64,000 bases of DNA, taken from contig NC_092048.1 in assembly GCF_003086295.3 (NCBI RefSeq), forward strand, positions 110,066,276-110,130,275, given 5' to 3'. This document shows, in pieces, positions 54,121 to 64,000 of this stretch (position 1 is its first letter; each line of letters begins with the position of its first letter). Source of the DNA: Arachis hypogaea (taxonomy: Eukaryota; Streptophyta; Magnoliopsida; Fabales; Fabaceae). Under the pieces are notes generated by a model that saw only the letters and a list, made by a program, of their open reading frames with translations, had not been told where the DNA came from and made no database searches. The position numbers and the translations under genes are program-made.

Positions 54121-54948
54121 GAAAAGCACACCAAACTTAGAGGTTTGCTTGTCCTCAAGCAAAAGAAAGGAAAGGAGAGAAATAGAAGGAGAGACAAATT
54201 CAAATTGTGGAGGAGTGGGGGTGGCCAAATGTGAATTTAAAGAGGAGGGGGTGGGTTCGAAAATTTTGAAAAAGATATGCTAGGAGATATGATTTGTAAA
54301 AAGATAATTATGATATGCAAAAGATATAGTTTTAAAATTGAAAAGATAAGAGAGAGATTTGAAAAAGATAAATCAACTTTTTGAAAAGATAGTATGATGA
54401 TTTGAAAAAGATTTGAAAAGAAGTTGAAGAAGAATGAAGAAATATTTTTAGGCTTGAAATTATTTTGAAATTGAAATTGAAAAATGAGAATTTGTAACAT
54501 GTTTATGCAAGAAATTATGGATGAAATCATGAAAATTTTTAAAAAATTGAGTTGAAAAACAAAACTTCCTCCCCTCCACACTTCTGGCGTTAAACGCTTA
54601 GTTGTAGCTTGTTTTGGGTGTTTAACGCCCATTTGTTGCTTGTTTTGGGCGTTTTTCTAAACGCCCAGGATGCTGTAATTCTGGCGTTTAATGCCCAGAA
54701 TGGTACCCATTCTGGCGTTTAACTTCCATAATTCCCCTTACTGGCATTTTTGTGCCAGTGAGCCCCTTTTCTCTGCTTTATGCTCTGAATTCTTCTGTAA
54801 CTCTGTGAACTCATGCAATTGATACTTTACCTTGAAGATTATTTATATTAAACTCATATAATTATTATTTAAATTACAAATAAGTTTTGCTAATGGCTGG
54901 GTTGCCTCCCAGCAAGCGCTTCTTTATTGTCTTTAGCTGGACCTTGCT
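54121..54948 (-). other. Element F spacer with palindromes
   Basis: ACACCAAACTTAGAGG plus TTTGCTTGTCCTCAAGCAAA at 54128-54164 precede ORF3. GATTTGAAAAAGAT-rich text follows to 54560, and decayed palindromes (TGGCGTTTAATGCCCAG, GGGCGTTTTTCTAAACGCCC) lie at 54585-54765. Confidence 0.72.
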
Positions 54949-55696
54949 AAGCTTTTAATCTAGCCTCAGCTTTGAGCATTCTTGCTCAATATTTCCTTCA
55001 AGATAATGCTTGATTCTCTGTCCATTAACAATGAACTTCTTATTAGAATCAATGTTTTGAAGCTCCACATAGCCATATGGTGACACACTTGTAATCATAT
55101 ATGGTCCTTTCTACCGGGATTTCAGTTTTCTGGGGAATAATCTGAGCCTAGAGTTAAACAGCAGAACCTTTTGTCTTGGTTCAAAGACTCTGGGTGACAG
55201 TTTCTTATCATGCCACCTTTTTGCTTTCTCTTTGTAAATCTTAGCATTTTCGAAAGCATTGAGTCTGAATTCCTCTAGCTCATTCAGCTGGAGCAATCTT
55301 TTCTCTCCAGCTAATTTGGCATCAAAGTTTAGGAATCTGGTTGCCTAGTAGGCCTTATGTTCCAGTTCCACGGGCAAATGACAGGCCTTACCATACACAA
55401 CCTAGTATGGAGAGGTCCCTATAGGAGTCTTGAAGGCTGTTCTGTATGCCCACAAGGCCTCATCCAAGCTTCTTGCCCAATCCCTTCTACGGGTAATTAC
55501 AGTCTGTTCTAGGATTCTTTTTAGTTCTCTATTAGAGACTTCAGCCTGCCCGTTTGTCTGTGGGTGATATGGAGTTGCTACTTTGTGGCTAATTCTATAT
55601 CAGACCATAGCAGAATAAAGCTATTTATTGCAGAAGTGAGTGTCCCCCATCATTGATTAGTGCTCTAGGGACACTAAACGTGCTGAAGATATGTTT
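54949..55696 (-). pseudogene. Element F integrase C-terminal half, frameshifted
   Basis: Continues pol after the stop at 55697. In shifting frames the minus strand encodes ALINDGG (second catalytic Asp region), a NRELKR segment with the catalytic Glu, [26 protein letters not shown] text and [21 protein letters not shown] (55111-55296), then a GPYMITSV-type C-terminal domain. Stops and small indels inactivate it. Confidence 0.8.
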
Positions 55697-58543
55697 CTAG
55701 AGGAACTTCAGCACTGTCTTAGTATCATTAGTGGGTGTTGCAATGGCCTCTACCCATTTAGATACATAGTCGACTGCCACCAGAATATAAGTGTTTGAGT
55801 ATGATGGTGGGAAAGGCCCCATGAAGTCAATACCCCATACGTCAAACAACTCAATCTCTAAGATCCCTTGGTGAGGCATGGCGTAACCATGAGGCAGATT
55901 ACCAGCTCTCTGGCAACTGTCATAGTTACGCACAAACTCTCGGGAATCTTTATAGAGAGTAGGCCAGTAGAAGCCACATTGGAGGACTTTTGTGGCTGTT
56001 CGCTCACCTCCGAAATGTCCTCCATATTGTGATCCATGACAATGCCATAGGATCTTCTGTGCTTCTTCTCTAGGCACACACCTACGGATTATTCTGTCTG
56101 CGTATTTCTTAAAGAGATATGGTTCATCCCACAAGTAGTACTTTGCATCAGTAATTAATTTTTTTGTTTGTTGCCTGCTGTACTCCTTGGGTATGAATCT
56201 TGCAGCTTTATAGTTTACAATATCTGCAAACCATGGTGTTTCCTGAATGGCAAACAATTGCTCATCCGAAAAGGTTTCAGAGATCTCAATAGAGAGAAAG
56301 GACGCCCCTTCTACTGGTTCTATCCGGGACAGATGATCAGCCACTTGGTTCTCTGTGCCTTTTCTGTCTCTTATTTCTATATCAAACTCTTGCAGAAGCA
56401 ACACCCATCTTATGAGCCTGGGTTTTGAATCCTGCTTTGTGAGTAGATATTTAAGAGCAGCATGGTCAGTGTACACAATCACTTTTGATCGTACTAAGTA
56501 TGATCTAAACTTGTCAATGGCATAAACCACTGCAAGCAATTCTTTTTCTGTGGTTGTGTAATTTTTCTGGGCATCATTTAAAACACGGCTAGCATAATAA
56601 ATGACATGCAGAAGCTTGTTATGCCTCTGTCCCAATACTGCACCAATGGCATGGTCACTGGCATCACACATTAGTTCGAATGGTAATGTCCAGTCTGGTG
56701 CAGAAATAACTGGTGCTGTGACCAGCTTAGCTTTCAGGGTTTCAAACGCCTGCAGACACTCTGTGTTAAAAACAAATGGCGTGTCAGCAGCTAGCAGATT
56801 GCTCAGAGGTTTTGTAATTTTTGAAAAATCTTTTATAAACCTCCTATAGAATCCTATGTGCCCTAGAAAGCTTCTGATTGCCTTAATATTGGCAGGTGGT
56901 GGTAATTTTTCAATTACTTCAACTTTAGCTTGATCCACCTCTATTTCCTTGTTTGAAATTTTATGCCCAAGGACAATCCCTTCAGTCACCATAAAGTGAC
57001 ATTTTTCCCAGTTTAAAACTAGGTTGGTCTCTTGGAATCTTTTTAGAACAAGTGCTAAATGGTCAAGGCAGGAGCTGAATGAGCCTCCAAATACTGAAAA
57101 GTCATCCATGAAGACTTCCAGAAAATTTTCTACCATATTAGAGAAGATAGAGAGCATGTACCTCTGAAAGGTTGCAGGTGCATTGCACAGACCAAAAGGC
57201 ATCCTTCTGTAGGCAAACACTCCAGAAGGACATGTGAATGCTGTTTTCTCTTGGTCCTGAGTATCTACTGCAATTTGGTTGTAACCTGAATAGCCATCTA
57301 AAAAGCAGTAATATTCATGACCTGCTAGTCTCTCTAGCATCTGGTCTATAAATGGTAACGGAAAGTGATCCTTCCTGGTGGCTGTATTGAGCCTTCTGTA
57401 GTCAATACACATACGCCACCCTATAACTGTTCTTGTAGGAACCAGTTCATTCTTTTCATTATGAACCACTGTCATGCCTCCCTTCTTGGGGACAACTTGG
57501 ACAGGGCTCACCCAGGGGCTATCAGAAATAGGATAAATAATCCCAGCCTCCAGTAACTTGGTGACCTCTTTCTGCACCACCTCCTTCATGGCTGGATTTA
57601 GCCGTCTCTGTGGTTGAACCACTAGCTTAGCATCATCCTCCAATAGGATCTTATGCATGCATCTAGTTGGGCTTATGCCCTTAAGATCACTTATGGACCA
57701 CCCAAGAGCTGCCTTGTGTGTCCTTAGCACTTGAAGTAGTGCTTTTTCTTCCTGTGGATTTAAAGCGAAGCTTATGATTACCAGAAAAGTGTCACCTTCT
57801 CCCAGAAATGCATATTTCATGGATGGTGGTAGTGGTTTGAGCTCGGGTTTAGGAGGTTTCTCCTCTTCCTGAGGAATTTTTAGAGGCTCTTTTATTTCCT
57901 CTGATTCCTCCAGATCAAGCTGAACATCTTTAAAGATATCTTCTAGCTCTGATTCGATACTCTCAGCCATGTTGATCTTCTCTACCAGGGAGTCAATAAT
58001 ATCAACACGTATGCAGTCTTTTGATGTGTCTGGATGCTTCATTGCCTCAACAGCATTCAGCCTGAACTCATCTTCATTGACTCTTAAGGTCACTTCCCCT
58101 TTTTGGACATCAATGAGGGTTCGTCCAGTTGCTAGGAAAGGTCTTCCTAGAATGAGAGTTGCACTCTTGTGCTCCTCCATTTCCAGCACTACAAAGTCAG
58201 TGGGAAAGGCAAATGGCCAAACCTTGACAATTATGTCCTCAATTATACCTGATGGATATTTAATGGAGCCATAAGCAAGTTGAAGACATATCCGGGTTAG
58301 CTTGACCTCTTCAATCAAGCCAAGCTTTCTGATAGTGGATGCAGAGATCAGATTGATACTTGCCCCAAGGTCACATAGAGCTGTCTTGGTACAAGTAACC
58401 TCTAATGTGCATGGTATCATAAAGCTTCCGGGATCCTTAAGCTTTTCTGGTAAGCTTGTTAGGATGACTGCACTGCATTCTTCAGTGAGAAAAACTTTTT
58501 CTGTTTCTCTCCAATCCTTCTTATGACTTAAGATCTCTTTCAT
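55697..58543 (-). CDS. Element F protease-RT-RNase H-integrase open frame, 948 aa
   Basis: Open from Met at 58543 (the polyprotein really begins upstream in gag). Protease D58 in [11 protein letters not shown] and [16 protein letters not shown] (130-145). RT spans about 320-530: D416 in [26 protein letters not shown] (446-460) and the active site FMDD (478-481). RNase H: D627 ([10 protein letters not shown]), TEKELLAV near 667, D693 and D736 (VADHLSRIE). Integrase begins with [10 protein letters not shown] (834-843) and NYDSC (873-877), where the usual first Cys of CxxC is Tyr. D906 in GIDFMGPF is the first catalytic Asp. The frame stops within the core at 55697. Confidence 0.9.
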   Translation of the reverse strand: MKEILSHKKDWRETEKVFLTEECSAVILTSLPEKLKDPGSFMIPCTLEVTCTKTALCDLGASINLISASTIRKLGLIEEVKLTRICLQLAYGSIKYPSGIIEDIIVKVWPFAFPTDFVVLEMEEHKSATLILGRPFLATGRTLIDVQKGEVTLRVNEDEFRLNAVEAMKHPDTSKDCIRVDIIDSLVEKINMAESIESELEDIFKDVQLDLEESEEIKEPLKIPQEEEKPPKPELKPLPPSMKYAFLGEGDTFLVIISFALNPQEEKALLQVLRTHKAALGWSISDLKGISPTRCMHKILLEDDAKLVVQPQRRLNPAMKEVVQKEVTKLLEAGIIYPISDSPWVSPVQVVPKKGGMTVVHNEKNELVPTRTVIGWRMCIDYRRLNTATRKDHFPLPFIDQMLERLAGHEYYCFLDGYSGYNQIAVDTQDQEKTAFTCPSGVFAYRRMPFGLCNAPATFQRYMLSIFSNMVENFLEVFMDDFSVFGGSFSSCLDHLALVLKRFQETNLVLNWEKCHFMVTEGIVLGHKISNKEIEVDQAKVEVIEKLPPPANIKAIRSFLGHIGFYRRFIKDFSKITKPLSNLLAADTPFVFNTECLQAFETLKAKLVTAPVISAPDWTLPFELMCDASDHAIGAVLGQRHNKLLHVIYYASRVLNDAQKNYTTTEKELLAVVYAIDKFRSYLVRSKVIVYTDHAALKYLLTKQDSKPRLIRWVLLLQEFDIEIRDRKGTENQVADHLSRIEPVEGASFLSIEISETFSDEQLFAIQETPWFADIVNYKAARFIPKEYSRQQTKKLITDAKYYLWDEPYLFKKYADRIIRRCVPREEAQKILWHCHGSQYGGHFGGERTATKVLQCGFYWPTLYKDSREFVRNYDSCQRAGNLPHGYAMPHQGILEIELFDVWGIDFMGPFPPSYSNTYILVAVDYVSKWVEAIATPTNDTKTVLKFL

Positions 58544-59865
58544 GAACTTAGCATAAGAGGGTATTTATGAGGATAAGGCATTTTGGCTTTTTATTCTTCA
58601 ACCTTAGTTGCTGTAGGTTTATTTCCTACAGAGGCAAGTTGAGAAGCCTTCTTGAGGGAGTTATTATCAGCACTTGCAGGTGTCTGATCCCTCATTGGCG
58701 TTCGAACGCCAGGATTGGACGTGAATTGGGCATTTAACGCCAGATTCCAACCCTTTTCTGGCATTTGAATGCCAGAACTGGACATGGATTGGGCGTTTAA
58801 CGCCAGTTTTTCACCCTTTTCTGGTGTTTAAATGCCAGACTCATTCCTCTCTGGGCTCTTACTGTCCTTAGAGGGATTTTGGGTAGCAGGTTGCTCATCC
58901 TCTGTCAGCTGTTCCTTTCTTGGCTTTCTGCTGCTTTGAGTTGAGATATTTAATGTTTTTCCACTTCTTAATTGAACTGCTTGGCACTCTTCTGTTATTT
59001 GTTTTGATAACTGCTGTTTTGTCTAATTCAATTGTGATTCCATATCCTTGTTAGCAATTTTGGTCTCTTGTAGCATCTCCTTAAATTCTGCTAACTGCCT
59101 TATTATAGAAGATAGTTGCTGATTGAGTTCTGTAACTTGTTTTTGAGGACTAAAGTCAGTTGATACTGCCTTAGCTTCTTCTTTCATGGAGGACTCATTA
59201 CTTATGTACAGATGCTGATTTCTAGCAACTATATCAATAAGCTCTTGAGCCTCTTCAATAGTCTTTCTCATGTGGATAGATCCACCAGCTGAGTGGTCTA
59301 GAGATATCTGAGCTTTTTCTGTAAGCCCATAGTAGAAGATGTCTAATTGCACCCATTCTGAAAACATTTCAGAGAGGCATTTCCTTAGCATCCCTTTGTA
59401 CCTCTCCCAGGCGTTATAAAAGGATTCATCATCCTCTTGTTTAAAGCCTTGGATGTCCAGCCTTAGCTGTGTCATCCTTTTTGGAGGGAAATATTAATTC
59501 AGGAATTTGTCTGATAACTGTTTCTATGTTCTTACGCTTGCTGTGGGTTGGTTATTTAACCACCTCTTAGTTTGATCTTTTACAGCAAACAGAAACAGTA
59601 ACAGCCTGTATACATCCTGATCTACCTCCTTGTCATGTACTGTGTCAGCAATTTACAAGAATTGCGCCAGAAAATCAGTAGGTTCTTCCTGTGGAAGACT
59701 GGAATACTGGCAATTTTGCTGCACCATGACAATGAGCTGAGGATTTAGCTCAAAACTGCTTGCTTTGATGGGAGGTATACAGATGCTACTCCCATATGCA
59801 GTAGTAATGGGGTTAGCATATGACCCCAGAATCCTTCTAGACTGTTCATTTCCATTTAGGTCCAT
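58544..59865 (-). pseudogene. Element F gag, interrupted, with palindrome-encoded repeat
   Basis: Start MDLNGNEQSRRILGSY at 59865. Gag continues through FELNPQLIVMVQQNCQ, a stop near 59653, then a clean frame 59023-59475 (MTQLRLDIQGF, FYNAWERYKGML, VQLDIFYYGLTEKAQISL). The C-terminal linker at 58591-58860 contains LALNAQ and SGIQMPEKG repeats made from GGCGTTTAACGCC palindromes. Stops lie near 58595, 59022 and 59495. Confidence 0.82.
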
Positions 59866-60690
59866 GATGGATAAAATAGAATTGATATGTATTGCAAACA
59901 AAATATATATTTTTTTTTATTTTATTTAAGTAGAAACAAACCGAATTATTAAGAATAAATAAAAATAATAAGATAAAATAAAATAATTAGAAATTAAAAT
60001 ATAAATTTCGAAAACTAAGAAAAATAAATTTGAAAACAAAAATAATTACTTAATTAAGAAGATTTGAAAAACTTTGGATATGATTTTTGAAAAAGATTTT
60101 GAATTTTGAAATTTCAAAACTAAGATAAGATAGAATAAAAAATTTTAAAATAAAAATCTGAATATTTAAAAGAGAGTTCGAAAATTGATTAAAATAAAGA
60201 GAAAATATATTTTTGAATTTAATGAAGAAAGAGAAAAACAGTAAAAATGACACCAAACTTAAATTTTTAGATAAAAATAAGGGAAACAAACAGGAAAACT
60301 TTGAATATCACGATGAATGCTAAGAACAACTTTTAAAAAAAATTTAAAGAAAACAGAAACACAAATGACACCAAACTTAAAAATTTTTATATTCTGAGCA
60401 CTAATAATTCGAAAAAAAATGAAAGAAAAATAAAATAATGCAATTGACACCAAACTTAAAATATGAAACGAAACTCAAACAGAAAAACTCAATTATTAGT
60501 TTATAAAAATTTTCAAAAAATTTAAAAAGAGAAAATAAGGATTTTAAAAAAAGTTTCAACCAAAAAGAATAATAGAAGACGCAATTTTAGTGATTCTAAA
60601 CTAAAAAGATAAATTTTTCCTAATCTAAGCAACAAAATAAACCGTCAGTTGTCCAAACTCGAACAATCCCCGGCAACGGCGTCAAAAATT
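59866..60690 (-). other. Element F leader and tRNA-Asp PBS
   Basis: AT-rich, three ACACCAAACTTA copies (about 60248, 60367, 60446). PBS is the complement of 60667-60684 (TGACGCCGTTGCCGGGGA), one mismatch from the D copy. Confidence 0.82.
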
Positions 60691-62240
60691 TTGTGCACGA
60701 AATCACAATAACACTTTTGTAATTCCGCACAACTAACCAGCAAGTGCACTGGGTCGTCCAAGTAATACCTTACGTGAGTAAGGGTCGATCCCACGGAGAT
60801 TGTCGGCTTGAAGTAAGCTATGGTTATTTTGTAACTCTTAGTCAGGAAATTAGTAATAAAAATTGGTTGGGTTTATGAAGAGTAAATAACACAAAATAAA
60901 TAAAACTTGTTATGCAGTAATGGAGAATAGATTGAGGTTTTGGAGATGCTCTGTCTTTTGAATCTTTGCTTTCCTACTGTCTTCTTCTTCACGCACGCAT
61001 GTCTCCTTCCATGGCAAGCTGTATGTTGGTGGATCACCGTTGTCAATGGCTACCATCCATCCTCTCAGTGAAAATGGTCCAAATGCGCTGTCACCGCACG
61101 GCTAATCATCTGTCGGTTCTCACTCATGTTGGAATAGAATCCATTGATTCTTTTGCGTCTGTCACTACGCCCAACACTCGCAAGTTTGAAGCTCGTCACA
61201 GTCATCCCTTCCCAGATCCTACTCGGAATACCATAGATAAGGTTTAGACTTTCTGGATCTCAGGAATGGCCGCCAATAATTCTAGCATATACCACGAAGA
61301 CTCTGATCGTGAACCATGAGGCTAAGAGATACACACTCAAGCTAATGCAGATAGAACGGAGGTGGTTGTCAGGCATGCATTCATAGGTGAGAATGATGAT
61401 GAGTGTCATGGATCATCACATTCATCAGGGTAATGTGCGAGTGAATATCTTAGAATAGAAACAAGCGTGATTGAATGAAAAATAGTAGTAATTGCATTAA
61501 TTCATCGAAACACAACAGAGCTCCTCACCCCCAACCATGGGGATTAGAGACTCATGCCGTCAGAAATACAATGTGAAATGTAAAAATGTCATGAGGTGCA
61601 AAATAAATCTCTAAAAGTAGTTTTTATACTAAGCTCGTGACCTAGGTTTACAAAAATTAAGTAGACTAAGATAGATAGTGCGGAAATCCACTTCTGGGGC
61701 CCACTTGGTGTGTGCTTGGGCTGAGCATTGAAGTTTGCATGTGTAGAGACTTTTTTTGGAGTTAAACGCCAGGTTGTAGCCTGTTTCTGGCATTTAACTC
61801 TGGTTTGCAACCTGTTTCTGGCATTTAACGCCAGAATAGGGTAAAGACTTGGCGTTAAACACCAATTTGCATTGTCAAAGCTTGAGCAAAGTATGGACTA
61901 TTATATATTGCTGGAAATCCCTGGATGTCTACTTTCCAACGAAATTGAGAGCGCGCCAATTAGGCTTTTGTAGCTCCAGAAAATTCCTTTCGAGTGCAGG
62001 GAGGTCAGAATCCAACAGCATCTGCAGTCCTTTTTCAGCCTCTGAATCAGATTTTTGCTCAGGTCCCTCAATTTCAGCCAGAAAATACTTGAAATCACAG
62101 AAAAACACACAAACTCATAGTAAAGTACAGAAATATAATTTTTGCATAAAAACTAATAAAAATATACTAAAAAGTAGCTAGATCCTACTAAAAACTACAT
62201 GAAAATACCCCCAAAAAGCGTATAAAATATCCACTCATCA
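60691..62240 (-). mobile_element. Element F 5' LTR, 1550 bp
   Basis: Plus strand TTGTGCACGAAATCAC (first G mutated) to ATCCACTCATCA. Conserved U5 hairpin, palindromes at 61760-61865, module at 61912-61941. Confidence 0.9.
61621..61628 (-). promoter_or_regulatory. TATA box, element F 5' LTR
   Basis: Minus strand TAGTATAAAAACTA, at the position equivalent to TATAAATA in element E. Confidence 0.5.
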
Positions 62241-63344
62241 AGGATCCATTGATCCTTTTGCGTCTGTCACTATGCCCAACACTTGCGAGTTTGAAGCTCG
62301 TCACAGTCATCCCATCCCAGATCCTACTCAGAATACCACAGACAAGGTTTAGACGTTCCGGATCTCAAGAATGCTGCCAATTGATTCTAGCTTATACCAC
62401 GAAGACTCTGATTTGAACCAGGAGGCTAAGAAATATGCACTCAATCTAAGGTAGAACGGAGGTGGTTTTCAGGCATGCGTTCATAGGTTGAGAATGGTGA
62501 TGAGTGTCACGGATCATGACATTCATCAAGTTGAAGTGCGAATGAATATCTTAGAATAGAAACAAGCGTGATTGAATAGAAAACAGAAATAATTGCATTA
62601 ATCCATCAAGACACAGCAGAGCTCCTCACCCCCAACCATGGGGTTTAGAGACTCATGGCGTAGAAGATACAAAATTCAGATGTAAAATGTCATGAGGTAC
62701 AAAATGAATCACTAAAAGTAGTTTTTAGAATAAACTAGTGACCTAGGATTACAGAAAATGAGTAAGCTAGAATAGTTAGTATAGAAATCCACTTCCGGGG
62801 CCCACTTGGTGTGTGCTTGGGCTGAGCATTAAAGCTTTCACATGTAGAGACTTTTCTTAGAGTTAAACGCCAGCTTTTGTGCCAGTTTGGGGGCGTTTAA
62901 CTCCAGCTTTTATGCCAGTTCTGGCGTTTAACACCAGAATATGGTAGAAAGTTAGCGTTTAAACGCCAGTTTGCATCATCAAAACTCGGGCAAAGTATGG
63001 ACTATTATATATTGCTGGAAAGCCCAAGACGTCTACTTTCCAACGCAATTGAGAACGCGCCAATTGGGCTTCTATAGCTAGAGAAAATCCCTTTCGAGTG
63101 CAGGAGGGTCAGAATCCAACAGCATCTGCAGTCCTTTTTCAGCCTCTTAATCATATTTTTGCTCAGGTCCCTCAATTTTAGCCAGAAAATACCTGAAATC
63201 ACAGAAAAACACACAAGCTCATAGTAAATTCTAGAAATGTAAATTTTGAATAAAAACTAATAAAAATATAATAAAAAGTAATTAAAACATACTAAAAACT
63301 ACCTAAAAACAATGCCAAAAAGCGTATAAATTATCCACTCATCA
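62241..63344 (-). mobile_element. Element D 5' LTR, U3-side piece
   Basis: Begins with the AGGAT copy (62241-62245), resumes the LTR text (CCATTGATCCTTTTGCGTCTG) interrupted at 50353, and ends ATCCACTCATCA at 63344, followed by CCCTC. Palindromes at 62863-62972, module at 63015-63044. Confidence 0.92.
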
Positions 63345-63690
63345 CCCTCCTTTGATGCGCTATACTATCTGAAACTTATGCATAAGAGCCATGTAACCAT
63401 AATGCTTATCTAGTAATTTGATATCGATGGCTTCCTTTTATGGTTCAGCCAAGCAGCTCTTCGCATCTTTCGTAAAAATAACACTTGGTAGACGAGAATC
63501 ACCTTGCTTACCTATCATGATACCATTCCCAAATAAAGACCCTACTAATCCAAAGGACTTAGACTTCTCTTCACGAATGACCTTATCTCTAAAAGATACT
63601 TTGGGTGGCTTTTCTAAACTCTCTCGAGAAGAACTCTTTTTGACACCTGATGCACATCCTCCCACGCTCCCTTATCCCTTTTGACGGCAT
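63345..63690 (-). pseudogene. LINE ORF1, N-terminal part
   Basis: Starts with the CCCTC duplication. On the minus strand it encodes KPPKVSFRDKVI, SVIFTKDAKSCLAEP, then after a stop IDIKLLDKHYGYMALMHKF and IVQRIKGG. Together these lead directly into the DUF4283 segment at 30930 (FDLLDIEFGYF). Stops and a frameshift near the start make it a pseudogene; no certain initiation codon is chosen. Confidence 0.72.
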
Positions 63691-63795
63691 GGTCGTCTTT
63701 CTTATTATGTTTCACCCTCAAACTCCTGCTCTCGTGCTCTTCTTCTCTCATTTTTTGTACGTTAGAAATACATTCAAAAAATAGTAGCACATTAC

Positions 63796-64000
63796 ATCAC
63801 AAAAAAACTACCCATTCTGCTATTCTTGAAAAACGTAGCTAAAGATAAAAAATTATGCCTTTGGCAAAGGCTACGCTTTTTTGGCTTTGCAGACGTTTTA
63901 GTGGGGATGCCTATTCGGCCACTGCCTACTTTCAAAGGCTATGTTTTTTTGTATCAAAAGCTACACTTTTGGCATTTGGGCATAGAGTATGCTTTTCAAG
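63796..64000 (+). mobile_element. Possible CACTA-type terminus with AAAAGCGTAGC subterminal repeats
   Basis: CATCACAAAAAAACTACCC at about 63796 resembles a degraded CACTACAAAAA terminus. It is followed by repeated AAAACGTAGCTAAAG, AAAGGCTACGCTTTT, AAAGGCTATG and AAAAGCTACACTTTTGGC, in both orientations, as in subterminal regions of plant CACTA elements. The element runs off the window. Confidence 0.4.

Larger units (their letters stand above)
50354..62240 (-). mobile_element. Element F: near-complete autonomous-type Athila-like element, 11.9 kb
   Basis: Target duplication AGGAT (50349-50353 and 62241-62245) in the 5' LTR of D. LTRs of 1549 and 1550 bp. Minus-strand order: 5' LTR, PBS, leader, gag, protease-RT-RNase H-integrase, palindrome spacer, ORF3, 3' untranslated region, 3' LTR. 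All pol domains are recognisable, but gag, integrase and ORF3 contain stops or frameshifts. Confidence 0.94.
30931..63344 (-). mobile_element. Element D: Athila-like element split by E and F
   Basis: Outer limits carry the target duplication CCCTC (30926-30930 and 63345-63349), both inside LINE ORF1. Own parts: 3' LTR 30931-32463, 3' untranslated region 32464-32666 and 43521-44407, ORF3 remnant, spacer, RNase H/RT/protease/gag 45163-48964, leader and PBS to 49902, and 5' LTR 49903-50353 joined to 62246-63344. Removing E and F leaves about 9.7 kb. Integrase is missing and ORF3 is nearly all deleted. Confidence 0.88.

Noticed and set aside
61901..62110. A 69-codon minus-strand frame (begins MCFSVIS) present at the same place in several LTRs (26501, 32139, 61901, 63005)
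   Set aside because: It lies in U3 and its conservation is explained by LTR similarity; it is broken in other LTR copies. A dN/dS test over many LTRs would decide.

Overview
This window is plant nuclear DNA made almost entirely of nested transposable elements, and I find no host gene, rRNA, tRNA or CRISPR array. Family content suggests a legume: long Athila-like Ty3/gypsy elements primed by tRNA-Asp with a third ORF after gag-pol, a Sirevirus-like Ty1/copia element, a plant L1-type LINE, and CACTA and hAT pieces. The motif style (GGCGTTTAACGCC palindromes, LTRs ending GCTCATCA) makes me think of Arachis (peanut), where FIDEL and its non-autonomous partner Feral are abundant. That assignment is from memory and is not proven here. 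Essentially every element lies on the minus strand, so each 5' end is at the higher coordinate.

Layout. Positions 1-2095 are a partial LTR of an unassigned element inserted into a copia pol gene. Positions 2096-6836 hold the copia element: truncated pol, gag, a tRNA-Met-type PBS, an LTR, and beyond the LTR a second 3' end with a polypurine tract. Positions 6837-15135 are element B, an old Athila-like copy with gag-pro and ORF3 but no RT or integrase. From 15136 on, the underlying substrate is one degenerate LINE on the minus strand. It is cut into pieces (15136-15512, 16212-16402, 26841-27691, 28235-30930, 63345 to about 63690) by a CACTA 3' end (to 16211), element C (16403-26840, TSD GACAT), an hAT MITE (27692-28234, TSD CCTATTAA) and element D (30931-63344, TSD CCCTC).

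Element D itself received two later insertions: E (32667-43515, TSD AACTC) in its 3' untranslated region and F (50354-62240, TSD AGGAT) in its 5' LTR. These target-site duplications give a relative order: LINE first, then C, D, hAT and CACTA, then E and F inside D.

Functionally the Athila-like elements fall into two classes. F, and the damaged D, carry gag, protease, RT and RNase H; F also carries integrase and ORF3. B, C and E carry only gag-protease and ORF3, separated by a spacer full of short palindromes, and must borrow RT and integrase in trans if they move. E has an uninterrupted 777-residue gag-protease. Shared cis features include the tRNA-Asp PBS, a hairpin plus TTTAAGTTTGGTGT module beside the 3' LTR and before ORF3, a conserved duplicated 3' untranslated region, a TGGAAAG...CTTTCCA module in U3, and palindrome arrays. 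These cis features are the least explained part of the window.
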